From assembly GCA_937957815.1 (NCBI GenBank), contig CALFXN010000172.1, forward strand, positions 1-15,188: a stretch of 15,188 bases of DNA. The letters run 5' to 3'. Of this stretch, positions 6,931 through 14,704 are shown piece after piece. Source of the stretch: an uncultured Synergistales bacterium. GTDB taxonomy: Bacteria > Synergistota > Synergistia > Synergistales > Aminobacteriaceae. The number at the start of each line of letters is the position of its first letter. Position 1 is the first letter of the stretch. Under the pieces are notes generated by a model. It searched no databases and was not told the DNA's origin. It worked only from the letters and a program-made list of their open reading frames with translations. A program made the translations under genes and the position numbers.

Positions 6931-8247
6931 TTATTCCGCCCCTTTCATCGCGAAATACCGGTCAAGATTCCGGATGTACTCTTCGCGGCTCATGAGCGGG
7001 GGAGTACGCCGCATGACGTCCTTCCCCCCTTCCGCCCCGCCGGCCAGAAGGTCGATCACCGCCATGGCCATGACTTTCGCCGGAAGCACCACAGCCGCCT
7101 CGAAGTCGACGACCCTGAAGTCCCCCGAATGCAGCGCGCCCGTGACGCCTCCGAAATACGGGTGGATCGCGGGCATGATGTGGCAGATATCCCCCATGTC
7201 CGTCGACGCGTCGAAATGCGGCCCGATGACGACATCGTCTTTCGACAGGAGCGCCGCCGCGTTCGCCGCGAAGACCTCGTTCAGACGATCGGAACACGCG
7301 AGCGGCAGGTACCCCGGAATCGTCACGATCTCGGTCTTGGCGCCGACCGCGTCGCCGCCTGAACGGAACGCGCGGTCGAACTTCGCGTGCGTCGCGTCGA
7401 TCGCCGCGGTGCTCTTCGCGCGGACGTACGCCTCGAGACGGACGTCCGCGGGGATCGTGTTCACGGAGTCCCCGCCCTTCGTGATGATGAAGTGCACGCG
7501 AACGTGATCGTCGTCGCGGAACGTCTCGCGCATCGAGTGGACCGCGTTGATCCCGATCACGGCGGCGTTGAGCGCGTTGATCCCCTCGTGCGGCGCGGCC
7601 GCCGCGTGCGTGGCCTTCCCCGTGTACCGGATCGTCTTCGCGACGAAGCCGTTTCCCGTTTTTCCGAGCATGAACCCGGGTTTCGGGACGTTCGTCCCGG
7701 CGTGGACCATCATCGCCATATCGACATCGTCAAACGCCCCGATCGCGACGAGCTCCTGCTTGCCGCCGAGAAACCGGATCTCTCCGCGCGCGCGACGCTC
7801 CATGCGCTCGCCGATCTCGATGAACTCCTCGGCCGGGACACCCATGAAGCACACGTTCCCATCGAGCGTTCCGGCGACGCCCGCGAGCCCCGCAGCCGCG
7901 CCGAGCATCGCACCGAGCTGAAGGTTGTGCCCGCACGCGTGCGCCGCGTTCGTCCCCTTCACGACCTGCGGGTGGTCCGGACTGATGACGCCGTCGAGTT
8001 CGCCGAGCACCGCAACGGTCGGCCCCTCGGAACTCCCCACGAGGCGCGCCTTCACGCCCGTGAGCGCCAGCCCGGTCTGTACGGGAAGCCCGAGATTTCC
8101 GAGAAACTCCGCGACGAGAGCCGACGTCCGGACCTCTTTGAACCCCAGTTCCGCATGTTCGCCGATATCCCGTACGAGCGAGAGCAGTTCGTCCTTCCTG
8201 CCGTCGATGCGCCGGCAGACCTCTTCCTTCAGCGCGCGACCATCCAT
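6931..8247 (-). CDS. M20-family amidohydrolase, AbgB/aminoacylase-like
   Basis: The 438-residue length is typical of M20D amidohydrolases, cytoplasmic metal enzymes that split N-acyl or aromatic-amide bonds of amino acids. Visible metal-site features are GELDG (82-86), HACGHNLQLGAMLGAA (from residue 103; His103 and His107), the catalytic pair in VPAEE (Glu140-Glu141), MVHAG (His182) and a late HFDASTDMGDICH. The HACGHN form rather than HACGHD places it nearer AbgB-like p-aminobenzoyl-glutamate hydrolase subunits than classic indole-acetyl-amino-acid hydrolases; this is inference. The ATG at 8247 has GGAGGTG 5 nt upstream; a longer frame to 8292 lacks a comparable site. The gene begins a three-gene operon with 1-nt and overlapping junctions to two membrane proteins. 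No partner AbgA-like subunit is present here. Confidence 0.92.
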   Translation of the reverse strand: MDGRALKEEVCRRIDGRKDELLSLVRDIGEHAELGFKEVRTSALVAEFLGNLGLPVQTGLALTGVKARLVGSSEGPTVAVLGELDGVISPDHPQVVKGTNAAHACGHNLQLGAMLGAAAGLAGVAGTLDGNVCFMGVPAEEFIEIGERMERRARGEIRFLGGKQELVAIGAFDDVDMAMMVHAGTNVPKPGFMLGKTGNGFVAKTIRYTGKATHAAAAPHEGINALNAAVIGINAVHSMRETFRDDDHVRVHFIITKGGDSVNTIPADVRLEAYVRAKSTAAIDATHAKFDRAFRSGGDAVGAKTEIVTIPGYLPLACSDRLNEVFAANAAALLSKDDVVIGPHFDASTDMGDICHIMPAIHPYFGGVTGALHSGDFRVVDFEAAVVLPAKVMAMAVIDLLAGGAEGGKDVMRRTPPLMSREEYIRNLDRYFAMKGAE

Positions 8248-8301
8248 GCCGACACCTCCATGCCGTTCCCTGTTAGCATTGCCGGTATACACTTTATCCT
8301 A

Positions 8302-8619
8302 TCATGAAGTGAGAGGAATTCCCCGCATGTCTTCGTCGAAAATACAGCGACGTGGACTCTCCGCGATGCGGAAAGTTTCCGCGATCGCCGGAGTCGCCTC
8401 GTCGTGTCTCCCCGAAACGACGAGCGTCGGAATGCGGATCTCTCCGAGCCTCGCGACGATATCCCAATCCCGGATCACTCCGGTGACGTGGAACTCGCTC
8501 GGCCCGTTCATGACGGCGTACACTTCCGGATCGCGCGCAACCTTCTCGAACGTCCGCCGAACGCACTCGGGCATCGGATCGAGACGCCGGCGGCTTTTTC
8601 CAGCGTTCTTCGACGGGTA
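8302..8619 (-). pseudogene. C-terminal fragment of a proline iminopeptidase-like alpha/beta hydrolase
   Basis: The open stretch of about 105 codons starts just after an in-frame TGA (8620-8622) and carries a clear proline iminopeptidase-type segment: LDPMPECVRRTFE, MNGPSEFHVTGVIRDWD, LGEIRIPTLVVSGRHDE and ATPAIAE. In intact ~290-residue enzymes this segment lies in the C-terminal half and carries the catalytic Asp (in GRHDE), followed by the His in a SSHMPHLEE-type motif. Here the sequence degrades after AETFRIAESP and stops without the catalytic His. The whole N-terminal half, with the nucleophile Ser, is absent. The fragment abuts the chemoreceptor remnant. It is a relic, not a working enzyme. 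Confidence 0.8.
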
Positions 8620-8639
8620 TCAATCCCCGGCCGCCTTCG

Positions 8640-9549
8640 TTTTTCTCCAGACGGAAGAATCCCACGAGCTTCCGAAGTCCGACGGACAAAGACGCAAGAT
8701 CGGCGATCTTCTTCGCCGCCCCGTCGCTCTCCTCTGCGAGCTTCCGTACCTCTTCCTCGGCGCCCGCGCCGGACTTGTCGGCCATCTCTTCGAGCGAGGC
8801 CCCCATTCTGGCGATCTCGTCCTTTCCTTCCGATTCGAACTTCGCGGCGGGATCTCCCGCAGCGAAGCGACCGACGCCATCGCGCAGACGGTTCAGGGGT
8901 TTCGATATCCTGGAGGCGATACAAAGACCGAAAGCGACGGCGAGGATGATCGCGCCGAGGGAGATCCAGACGATCAGGTGGATCGCCGTCGCGGCATTCT
9001 CTCGCTCGCCGTATTCAATCCTTTGGCCGATACGCGTTCGTATTCCGCAAAGTCCCGGACTTCCTTCTGATATTCGGTGAAGATCGGAAGCGCGTCTTTC
9101 GTAAACTGCGCGTACCCCTGTTCGTTGAGATTCGCCATGGCCGATCGGACGGTCTTCTCACATGCGGCGTCGAAGCGCCCCACAAGAGGACGCATCCTGG
9201 CGATTCGTTCCGTCTCCTCCGCTCCCGAGAGGCTCTTCTCGAGACTCGAGAAATTCTCTTCGACGGTCTTTTTCCTTCGCTGGATGTCGGCGAGGAGTGC
9301 CTGGTTTTCCTGCGCGTTGACTGTAAGCAGAAGCGCGCAGATATCCCCCTGAATGGCCCTGCCGTGAACGAGGCTGTCGAAAAGCCATCCGATCGGCTGA
9401 ATACGAGAAGAGAACATGACTCTGGAATTAGCAGCGATCCGCGTGCCGTAGAAATATCCCGTATACCCCACACATCCGAGGAGTACAGAGACAAGCGCGA
9501 TCAGAAAGAGGATCTTTGCTCTCGTACTCAGGTTCACGAAACACCGCAC
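8640..9549 (-). pseudogene. Degraded methyl-accepting chemotaxis protein gene
   Basis: The gene opens well: a GTG at 9549 with AAGGAGGAG 6 nt upstream, a first transmembrane helix (KILFLIALVSVLLGCVGYTG) and a four-helix-bundle-like periplasmic sensor region. The frame then ends at 8974. One missing base near 9001-9003, in a GAGCGAGAGAA run, would restore ASEENAATAIHLIV. A second membrane helix and a HAMP domain (ISKPLNRLRDGVGRFAAGD) follow at once in the other frame. After EEMADKS the sequence jumps to GAGAEEEVRKLAEES, a segment normally near the end of the signalling hairpin tip, and then to LRKLVGFFRL, the usual receptor C-terminus. The CheA/CheW-binding tip is missing. At ~300 residues in total against the usual 550-650, this receptor cannot signal normally. 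Confidence 0.85.
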
Positions 9550-9620
9550 GACCGACTCCTCCTTCTTGGCCTTTCTTCGAAGATCGTACCGGGGGAATGA
9601 TATATATTTAAGGACACCGG

Positions 9621-9659
9621 CGACAGAATATTGTCGACAGGATGATTATGGAGTATTCT
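9621..9659 (+). promoter_or_regulatory. Candidate promoter with overlapping operator-like inverted repeat
   Basis: TTGTCG (9631-9636) and TATTCT (9654-9659) are 17 bp apart and each match four of six consensus bases. CGACA-N6-TGTCG (9621-9636) is a perfect 5-bp-arm inverted repeat covering the -35, and the palindrome TGTCGACA (9632-9639) overlaps it. This would give a ~95-nt leader before the CoA-transferase gene. A regulator bound here would block the promoter. No regulator gene is in the window. Confidence 0.4.
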
Positions 9660-9761
9660 AGTGCTTGCGGACGAAAGTATGTTTCGCTCGGAGGACGATG
9701 AGGCGGAAAACGTCGGGGAGCCGGATCCGGCTCTCAGGCGAAATACAGGAGAAAGAAGGTC

Positions 9762-10964
9762 GTGGCAATGGTTTTCAAGGCGGCGTTGTCGAACGTCACG
9801 GTGCTGGATCTGACGAGGGTACTGGCGGGGCCCTTCTGCTCCATGATGCTCGCGGACATGGGAGCGAACGTCATCAAGATCGAAAACCCGAAGGAAGGGG
9901 CCGACGAACGGAAGATGGGCCCCTTCAAGAACGGCGAGAGCGCGTACTTCATGAACCTGAACCGGAACAAGAAGGGCGTCACGCTGAACCTCAAGAACCC
10001 GAAGGGGAAGGCGATGTTCCTGGAGATGGTGAAGAAGGCCGACATCGTCCTCGAAAACTTCCGTCCCGGAACGATGGAAAAGCTCGGGCTCGGATACGAG
10101 GACCTGAAGAAGGTCAACCCGAAGATCGTCTACGGGTGCATCTCGGGGTTCGGCCACACCGGACGGTACAGCCAGAAGCCCGGATACGACATCATCGCGC
10201 AGGCGATGGGCGGACTCATGAGCACGACCGGGTGGCCCGGCGGCGAAGCGACGCGCACGGGAACCGCGATGGGCGACATTCTCGCGGGGCTTTCGGCCGG
10301 CGTCGGCGTCCTCGCGGCCCTGAACGCGCGCACCGTCACGGGCCAGGGGCAGAAGGTCGACATCGCGCTCGTCGACTCCGTCGTCGCGAGCCTCGAAATC
10401 ATCAACATGATCTATCTCGTCCAGGGACGCATCCCCCAGCGCATCGGCAACCGCTACGAATCCACCTATCCCTACGACTCCTTCCGGGGCTCCGACGGAA
10501 GCCTTGTGATCGGAGCGGGGAACGACAAGCTCTGGCAGGACCTCGCGAAGGTCATGGGAATGCCGGAACTCGCGGAGAAGCCCGAATTCCGGACCGTCCC
10601 GGACCGCGTCGCCCACCACGAGGAACTCCGAAAGATCATCGAGGGGTGGACCGCGAAGTACACGGTGCAGCAGATCTACGACATGGTCGACGGCGCGGGC
10701 GTCCCCTGCGCGCCGATCTACTCGATCGACCAGGTCGTGAAGGACCCCCACATCGCGGGCGACCGGAAGATGTTCGTCGAGACCGAACACCCCGTCGCGG
10801 GGAAGATCACGCTCACGGGCTCGCACCTGAAGCTCAGCGAAACGTCGACGGACGTCCGGAATCCGTCGCCCGCGCTCGGGCAGGACAACGAAAACGTCTA
10901 CGGCGAACTTCTCGGCTATTCTCCGGAAAAGGTCGCTGAACTCAAGGCGGAAGGGGTGCTGTAG
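9762..10964 (+). CDS. CaiB/BaiF-family (class III) CoA-transferase
   Basis: At 400 residues this is a full-length family III CoA-transferase, an interlocked-dimer enzyme that moves CoA from a thioester donor to a free carboxylate. Signatures are LDLTRVLAGPFCSMMLADMG near the N-terminus, ENFRPGTMEKLGLGYEDL (~98-115), KPGYDIIAQAMGGL (~139-152) and GTAMGDILAGLSAGVGVLAAL. The Asp in the last (Asp172) aligns with the catalytic Asp of formyl-CoA transferase. The start is either GTG 9762 (AGGAGA 9 nt upstream) or ATG 9768 (AAGAAGGT 7 nt upstream). The HMG-CoA lyase gene follows after 2 nt, so the likely acceptor is a hydroxymethylglutarate-like dicarboxylate, as in succinate-hydroxymethylglutarate CoA-transferase. 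Itaconate or citramalate are alternatives. Substrate specificity in this family cannot be read from sequence alone. Confidence 0.93.
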   Translation: MAMVFKAALSNVTVLDLTRVLAGPFCSMMLADMGANVIKIENPKEGADERKMGPFKNGESAYFMNLNRNKKGVTLNLKNPKGKAMFLEMVKKADIVLENFRPGTMEKLGLGYEDLKKVNPKIVYGCISGFGHTGRYSQKPGYDIIAQAMGGLMSTTGWPGGEATRTGTAMGDILAGLSAGVGVLAALNARTVTGQGQKVDIALVDSVVASLEIINMIYLVQGRIPQRIGNRYESTYPYDSFRGSDGSLVIGAGNDKLWQDLAKVMGMPELAEKPEFRTVPDRVAHHEELRKIIEGWTAKYTVQQIYDMVDGAGVPCAPIYSIDQVVKDPHIAGDRKMFVETEHPVAGKITLTGSHLKLSETSTDVRNPSPALGQDNENVYGELLGYSPEKVAELKAEGVL

Positions 10965-10966
10965 AT

Positions 10967-11899
10967 ATGAATTTCGACGGGCTTCCGAAGCGCGCGCACA
11001 TCCGCGAGGTCTGCCCCCGCGACGGCTTTCAGAGCGTGAAGGACTTCATTCCGACGGAGAAGAAGCTCGAGTTCATCGAGGCGATGATCGCCGCGGGAAT
11101 CCGCGAGATGGAGGTCACGTCCTTCGTCAGTCCGAAGGCGATTCCGCAGCTCGCCGATTCGGCCGAAGTCCTGTCGACCGTGAAGGCGCGCTGCGGCGAT
11201 GCGGTCCGTCTCACTGCGCTCGTTCCGAACGTCAAGGGCGCGGAACGGGCGCTCGCGGGCGGCGCGGACTGCCTCAACTACGTCTTCTCGGCGAGCGAGT
11301 CGCACAACAGGGCGAACCTGAACCGGAGCGTCGACGAATCCCTCGCGGGGCTCGCCGACGTCATCGCGCTCGCGAAGGGAAAGGCGGAGCTTTCCGTCTC
11401 GATCGCGACGTCGTTCATGTGCCCGTTCGAGGGGCGCACCGCCCCCGCGCGCGTCACGGATCTCATGGGGAAGGCCCTCGACATGGGAGCCGACGGCATC
11501 TGCCTCGCCGAGACGATCGGGACGTGCAACCCGCTGCTCTTCTCCGAGACGCTCGCGGCCGTCCGGTCGCGTTTCGGCGACTATCCGATCTACCTGCATA
11601 TCCACGACACGTTCGGCATGGCGCTCCTGAACGTCAAGGCGGCGCTCGACCTGGGCTACAGCCGTTTCGACGCGGCCATCGGCGGGCTCGGCGGCTGTCC
11701 GTTCGCGCCCGGAGCCGCCGGAAACGCGGCGACGGAAGACCTCGTCTTCTTCCTGAACGGAATCGGCGTCGAAACCGGAATGGACGCCGCGTCGCTCGTG
11801 AACGTCGCCCGCTCGCTTCAGGATTACGGGCTCAGGACGCTCGGACACCTCGTCGTCAGCAGCTTCGGACGGGAAAAGGAAGGGTGCTGCGGGGCATAG
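10967..11899 (+). CDS. Hydroxymethylglutaryl-CoA lyase family protein
   Basis: This 310-residue TIM-barrel lyase would cleave HMG-CoA to acetyl-CoA and acetoacetate. All catalytic positions of the human enzyme have counterparts at a near-constant offset: Arg18-Asp19 (in VCPRDGFQS; human 41-42), Glu49 (72), His211 and His213 (in LHIHDTFGM; 233 and 235), Cys244 (in GLGGCPFAPGAAGN; 266) and Asn253 (275). The MCPFEG motif (151-156) is also typical of the family. The ATG starts 2 nt after the upstream stop, with AAGGGG about 10 nt before it, so the gene is co-transcribed with the CoA-transferase. Related enzymes cleave citramalyl-CoA, so the exact substrate is inferred. The C-terminus ends in a Cys pair (GCCGA). 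A terminator hairpin follows. Confidence 0.93.
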   Translation: MNFDGLPKRAHIREVCPRDGFQSVKDFIPTEKKLEFIEAMIAAGIREMEVTSFVSPKAIPQLADSAEVLSTVKARCGDAVRLTALVPNVKGAERALAGGADCLNYVFSASESHNRANLNRSVDESLAGLADVIALAKGKAELSVSIATSFMCPFEGRTAPARVTDLMGKALDMGADGICLAETIGTCNPLLFSETLAAVRSRFGDYPIYLHIHDTFGMALLNVKAALDLGYSRFDAAIGGLGGCPFAPGAAGNAATEDLVFFLNGIGVETGMDAASLVNVARSLQDYGLRTLGHLVVSSFGREKEGCCGA

Positions 11900-11927
11900 A
11901 GCTCCCGGGACAGCGCAACGACGAAGA

Positions 11928-11955
11928 GGGCGCCCGGACGGGGCGCCCCCTTTCT
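11928..11955. terminator. Bidirectional hairpin between HMG-CoA lyase and C69 dipeptidase genes
   Basis: GGGCGCCC at 11928-11935 and again at 11941-11948 pair as an 8-bp GC stem with a 5-nt loop (GGACG), followed on the plus strand by CCTTTCT. It sits in the 73-nt gap between two convergent genes. The T-run favours the plus-strand transcript. Confidence 0.7.
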
Positions 11956-11972
11956 CATATCCGATACCCCGT

Positions 11973-13400
11973 TCAATATACGGGAGCGTTCCCGGTCCGG
12001 TCCTGGAACTTCCGGAGAAAGACATGCGCGCTCTGGAGGACGTCCTTCGCCTGCGAGAAGGTGAACCGGTCCAGGAGAGCGGCCGCCTCCGCCTTTTTCC
12101 CCTCGCCGATCAGCTTCAGCGCCCTCGCCTCGATCACGGCGCAACTGTTCGCGATCACGGCTCGCCGCCCTTCCCAGAAACTCTTCAGGATACAGAACAG
12201 GAGATCGTGATCGCCGTCCGTCACCTTCTGCAGCATCCTGAAGGGCCACCAGGCCGAGTTCGGGCCATAGGCGCTGTTGACGTTCCTGTACTCTTCCGGG
12301 ATCAGGGATGCCCCCGCATATACGGGGAAGTATCCGGAGTACCCCGGAATCGTCATGGCGTACCACATGACGCAACCGACCTCGACCGGAAGATGTCCGC
12401 GAAGATGCGCCACGGTGGACGACTGACAGAGATTCGTGCGGATCGCCCGCGGGATCAGGAGCTTGTCGGTCACGTCCTCCCATGGTTCCATATGATTGAT
12501 CGGCTTGTGATACTTCGGAGTTCCCTCGTAGGCGTCCATCAGCACGGCCACGATATCGCCCGGCATGATCGCTCCTCTTTTGTCCTTCAGAAGATCGTAG
12601 GCGCGATTCTCACGATCGACATCGTATGGAGACGACATTCGTGCCGGATCGCCATAAACGGCCCTGAAGTTGAGCTTCGAACCTTCCTTTGCGGCGAACC
12701 AGCCCTTGTCCCGTGCCGTCTTCTCGAGACCCGCGCTCGCGAGATCGTATTCATCCCCGATCGTGAAACGGTTCGCTACGACGAGGACTTCGTCGTCCTT
12801 CACTCGCCTCGCGACCCAGTTTCTCGACGTCGTTTCGACGATCCAGGCTTCCGTCGGATCCGCGAGGCAATACGTCAGTCCGCCCCAGTCGGCCTGCCCG
12901 TACGTGTCGATCAGGGTCGCGATCAGCGAGACCGCTTCCCTTGCGGTCTTCGCGCGTTCGAGAATCAACTGCCGGATCGCGTATCGCCGGACGCCCTTCC
13001 CCGGCAGATTTTCCTCCTTCGAGTACATCCAGTTGCAGCTCATCGTCACTCCGAACTCGTTCATCCCGACGAGGACCGAGTCGTACGGTCGCGCTTCGGT
13101 CGCGATGCCGAGTCCGGAGGTTCCGAACGCGTTTCCCGACGCCCAGTAGCGGTACGTGACGCTCGGGACGTCGAGCTTCACGTAGGGGACGTCGACCTTT
13201 TCCCCCTGCCCGTGGGCGTTTCCTGCGACGGACCAGAGGCGTCCGACCGCCGTGAACCCCATATCCTCGTTATGTCCGTGCAAAACGGCGCCGTCCGCGG
13301 TTGCGTTCTTTCCGACGAGAATCGTCGTGCATCCTTCGGACGGCGCCGGAACGCCGCAGAAAACCGCAACAAGCAGAAGAACGGCGATGCGTATTTTCAT
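11973..13400 (-). CDS. Secreted C69-family dipeptidase
   Basis: The 475-residue protein begins with a signal peptide (MKIRIAVLLLVAVFCG, about 23 residues) that ends directly before CTTILVGKNATADGAVLHGH. Cys24 would become the N-terminal nucleophile after cleavage, as in the Ntn-hydrolase family C69 of dipeptidases. Other family-like segments are GMNEFGVTMSCNW, DPTEAWIVETTSRNWVARRV and the TNLCQSSTVAHLRG region. The residues before Cys24 (SEG) do not fit a lipobox, so lipoprotein processing is unlikely. The ATG at 13400 has AAAGGAG 8 nt upstream; the same frame runs far upstream but that part is antisense-like shadow of the thiolase gene. The gene lies 101 nt downstream of the thiolase with no strong terminator between, so read-through is possible. 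It probably releases amino acids from dipeptides outside the cytoplasm. Confidence 0.9.
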   Translation of the reverse strand: MKIRIAVLLLVAVFCGVPAPSEGCTTILVGKNATADGAVLHGHNEDMGFTAVGRLWSVAGNAHGQGEKVDVPYVKLDVPSVTYRYWASGNAFGTSGLGIATEARPYDSVLVGMNEFGVTMSCNWMYSKEENLPGKGVRRYAIRQLILERAKTAREAVSLIATLIDTYGQADWGGLTYCLADPTEAWIVETTSRNWVARRVKDDEVLVVANRFTIGDEYDLASAGLEKTARDKGWFAAKEGSKLNFRAVYGDPARMSSPYDVDRENRAYDLLKDKRGAIMPGDIVAVLMDAYEGTPKYHKPINHMEPWEDVTDKLLIPRAIRTNLCQSSTVAHLRGHLPVEVGCVMWYAMTIPGYSGYFPVYAGASLIPEEYRNVNSAYGPNSAWWPFRMLQKVTDGDHDLLFCILKSFWEGRRAVIANSCAVIEARALKLIGEGKKAEAAALLDRFTFSQAKDVLQSAHVFLRKFQDRTGNAPVY

Positions 13401-13501
13401 CTCGCAGACTCCTTTCTTTGCCGATTCGTCTCCGCACTCGGGAACGACGAAAAAGGAAAGACGGAGCGCTTTTCGTTCTCTTCCGCAGCGTTGGCTCGCT
13501 T

Positions 13502-14704
13502 CTACGCGAGCCGCCGCACGACCATCGCGACGCCCTGGCCGCCGCCGATGCAGGCCGAGACGACGCCGAGTTCCTTGTCCTTCCGTTTGAGGACGTTGAT
13601 GAGCGTCGCGAGGATTTTCGCACCCGTCGCGCCGATCGGGTGTCCGAGCGCGATCGCGCCGCCGCACAGGTTGAGTTTGTCCATGTCGAACGGCATCGCC
13701 CGATGACACGCGATGATCTGCGCCGCGAACGCCTCGTTGATCTCGATGACGTCCATGTCCGCAAGCGTCATCCCCGCCTTCGCGAGCGCCTTCGGCATCG
13801 CGAGCGTCGGCCCGAGGCCCATGTGATCGGCCGCGAGCGCCGCGGACGCATACCCCAGGATCTCGGCCATCGGCGCAAGCCCCTTCGACGCCGCCCAGTC
13901 GGGATCGGCGACGACGACCGCGCTTCCCGCGTCGCAGAGCGCCGAGCTGCTCCCCGCCGTGATCGTCCCGTCCTTGAAAAAGACGGGCGGCAATTTCGCA
14001 AGAGCCTCGATGGTGGTGTCCTTCCGCGGGATCTCGTCCTGGCGGACGGGGATGTCGCCCTTCTTGCGGTCCTTGAGGACGACCGTCACGATCTCGTCGT
14101 CGAACGCGCCGGACTCCATCGCCGCGACGGCCTTTCTGTGGCTTTCGAGCGCGTAGGCGTCCTGCTCCTCCCGCGTGATGCCGTATTCCTTGACGAGAAT
14201 TTCCGCCGTCGCGCCCATGAGCATCCCTGCGAGCGGACACATGAAGCCGTCCTGATGCAGGCCGTCGACGGCCTTCTTCTCCCCCATCCGCATGCCCCAC
14301 CGGGCGTCCGGAAGCAGGTAGGGCACGTTCGTCGCGGATTCCATGCCGCCCGCGACCATGCAGGCCGCGTCACCGAGGCGGATCCGGTCGGACGCGAGCA
14401 TGATCGCCCGAAGCCCCGATCCGCAGCGCTTGTTGATCGTGAACGCCGGGATGTTCTGCGGCAGACCGGACCGGAAGAGCGCGATCCGGGCCGGGTTCGC
14501 CCCGACGCCCGCCTGCCAGCCGTTTCCCATGATGACTTCCTCGACGTCGGACGGATCGACCTTCGCGCGCGCCATGGCCTCCTTTATGGCGACGGCGCCG
14601 AGGTCCGGAGCGCTGAGATCCTTGAACGCACCGCCGAACTTTCCGCCGGCCGTTCTGCACGCCGACAGGAGCACCGGGTGTTTCCCTGATACAGTGCAGG
14701 TCAT
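13502..14704 (-). CDS. atoB: Acetyl-CoA C-acetyltransferase (thiolase II)
   Basis: This complete 400-residue thiolase interconverts two acetyl-CoA and acetoacetyl-CoA plus CoA. Both active-site cysteines and the histidine are present: Cys94 in NKRCGSGLRA, His355 in GGAIALGHPIGATG and Cys385 in SACIGGGQG. NEAFAAQ precedes the histidine motif. The length and the INKRCGSG form fit acetyl-CoA acetyltransferases more than long-chain thiolases. The ATG at 14704 overlaps the upstream stop (ATGA) and has GGAGGG 6 nt before it; the in-frame ATG at 14710 has no room for a ribosome site. Coupling to the CoA-transferase B subunit indicates acetoacetate activation followed by thiolysis, as in the ato operon. 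Working in the reverse, synthetic direction is also possible. Confidence 0.94.
   Translation of the reverse strand: MTCTVSGKHPVLLSACRTAGGKFGGAFKDLSAPDLGAVAIKEAMARAKVDPSDVEEVIMGNGWQAGVGANPARIALFRSGLPQNIPAFTINKRCGSGLRAIMLASDRIRLGDAACMVAGGMESATNVPYLLPDARWGMRMGEKKAVDGLHQDGFMCPLAGMLMGATAEILVKEYGITREEQDAYALESHRKAVAAMESGAFDDEIVTVVLKDRKKGDIPVRQDEIPRKDTTIEALAKLPPVFFKDGTITAGSSSALCDAGSAVVVADPDWAASKGLAPMAEILGYASAALAADHMGLGPTLAMPKALAKAGMTLADMDVIEINEAFAAQIIACHRAMPFDMDKLNLCGGAIALGHPIGATGAKILATLINVLKRKDKELGVVSACIGGGQGVAMVVRRLA

Noticed and set aside
9570..9612. Possible flagellar-type (sigma-28) promoter for the chemoreceptor, TAAA about 15 nt before CCGGTACGAT on the minus strand
   Set aside because: The second element matches GCCGATAA poorly. 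The AT run alone is not enough to call it.
12024..13706. 560-codon plus-strand frame antisense to the C69 dipeptidase
   Set aside because: It shows no recognisable domain and low-complexity Arg/Asp composition. The minus strand carries the signal peptide and catalytic motif.
13401..14300. Upstream extension of the dipeptidase frame
   Set aside because: It overlaps the thiolase gene in a different frame and precedes the signal peptide. The ribosome site at 13409-13415 fixes the start at 13400.
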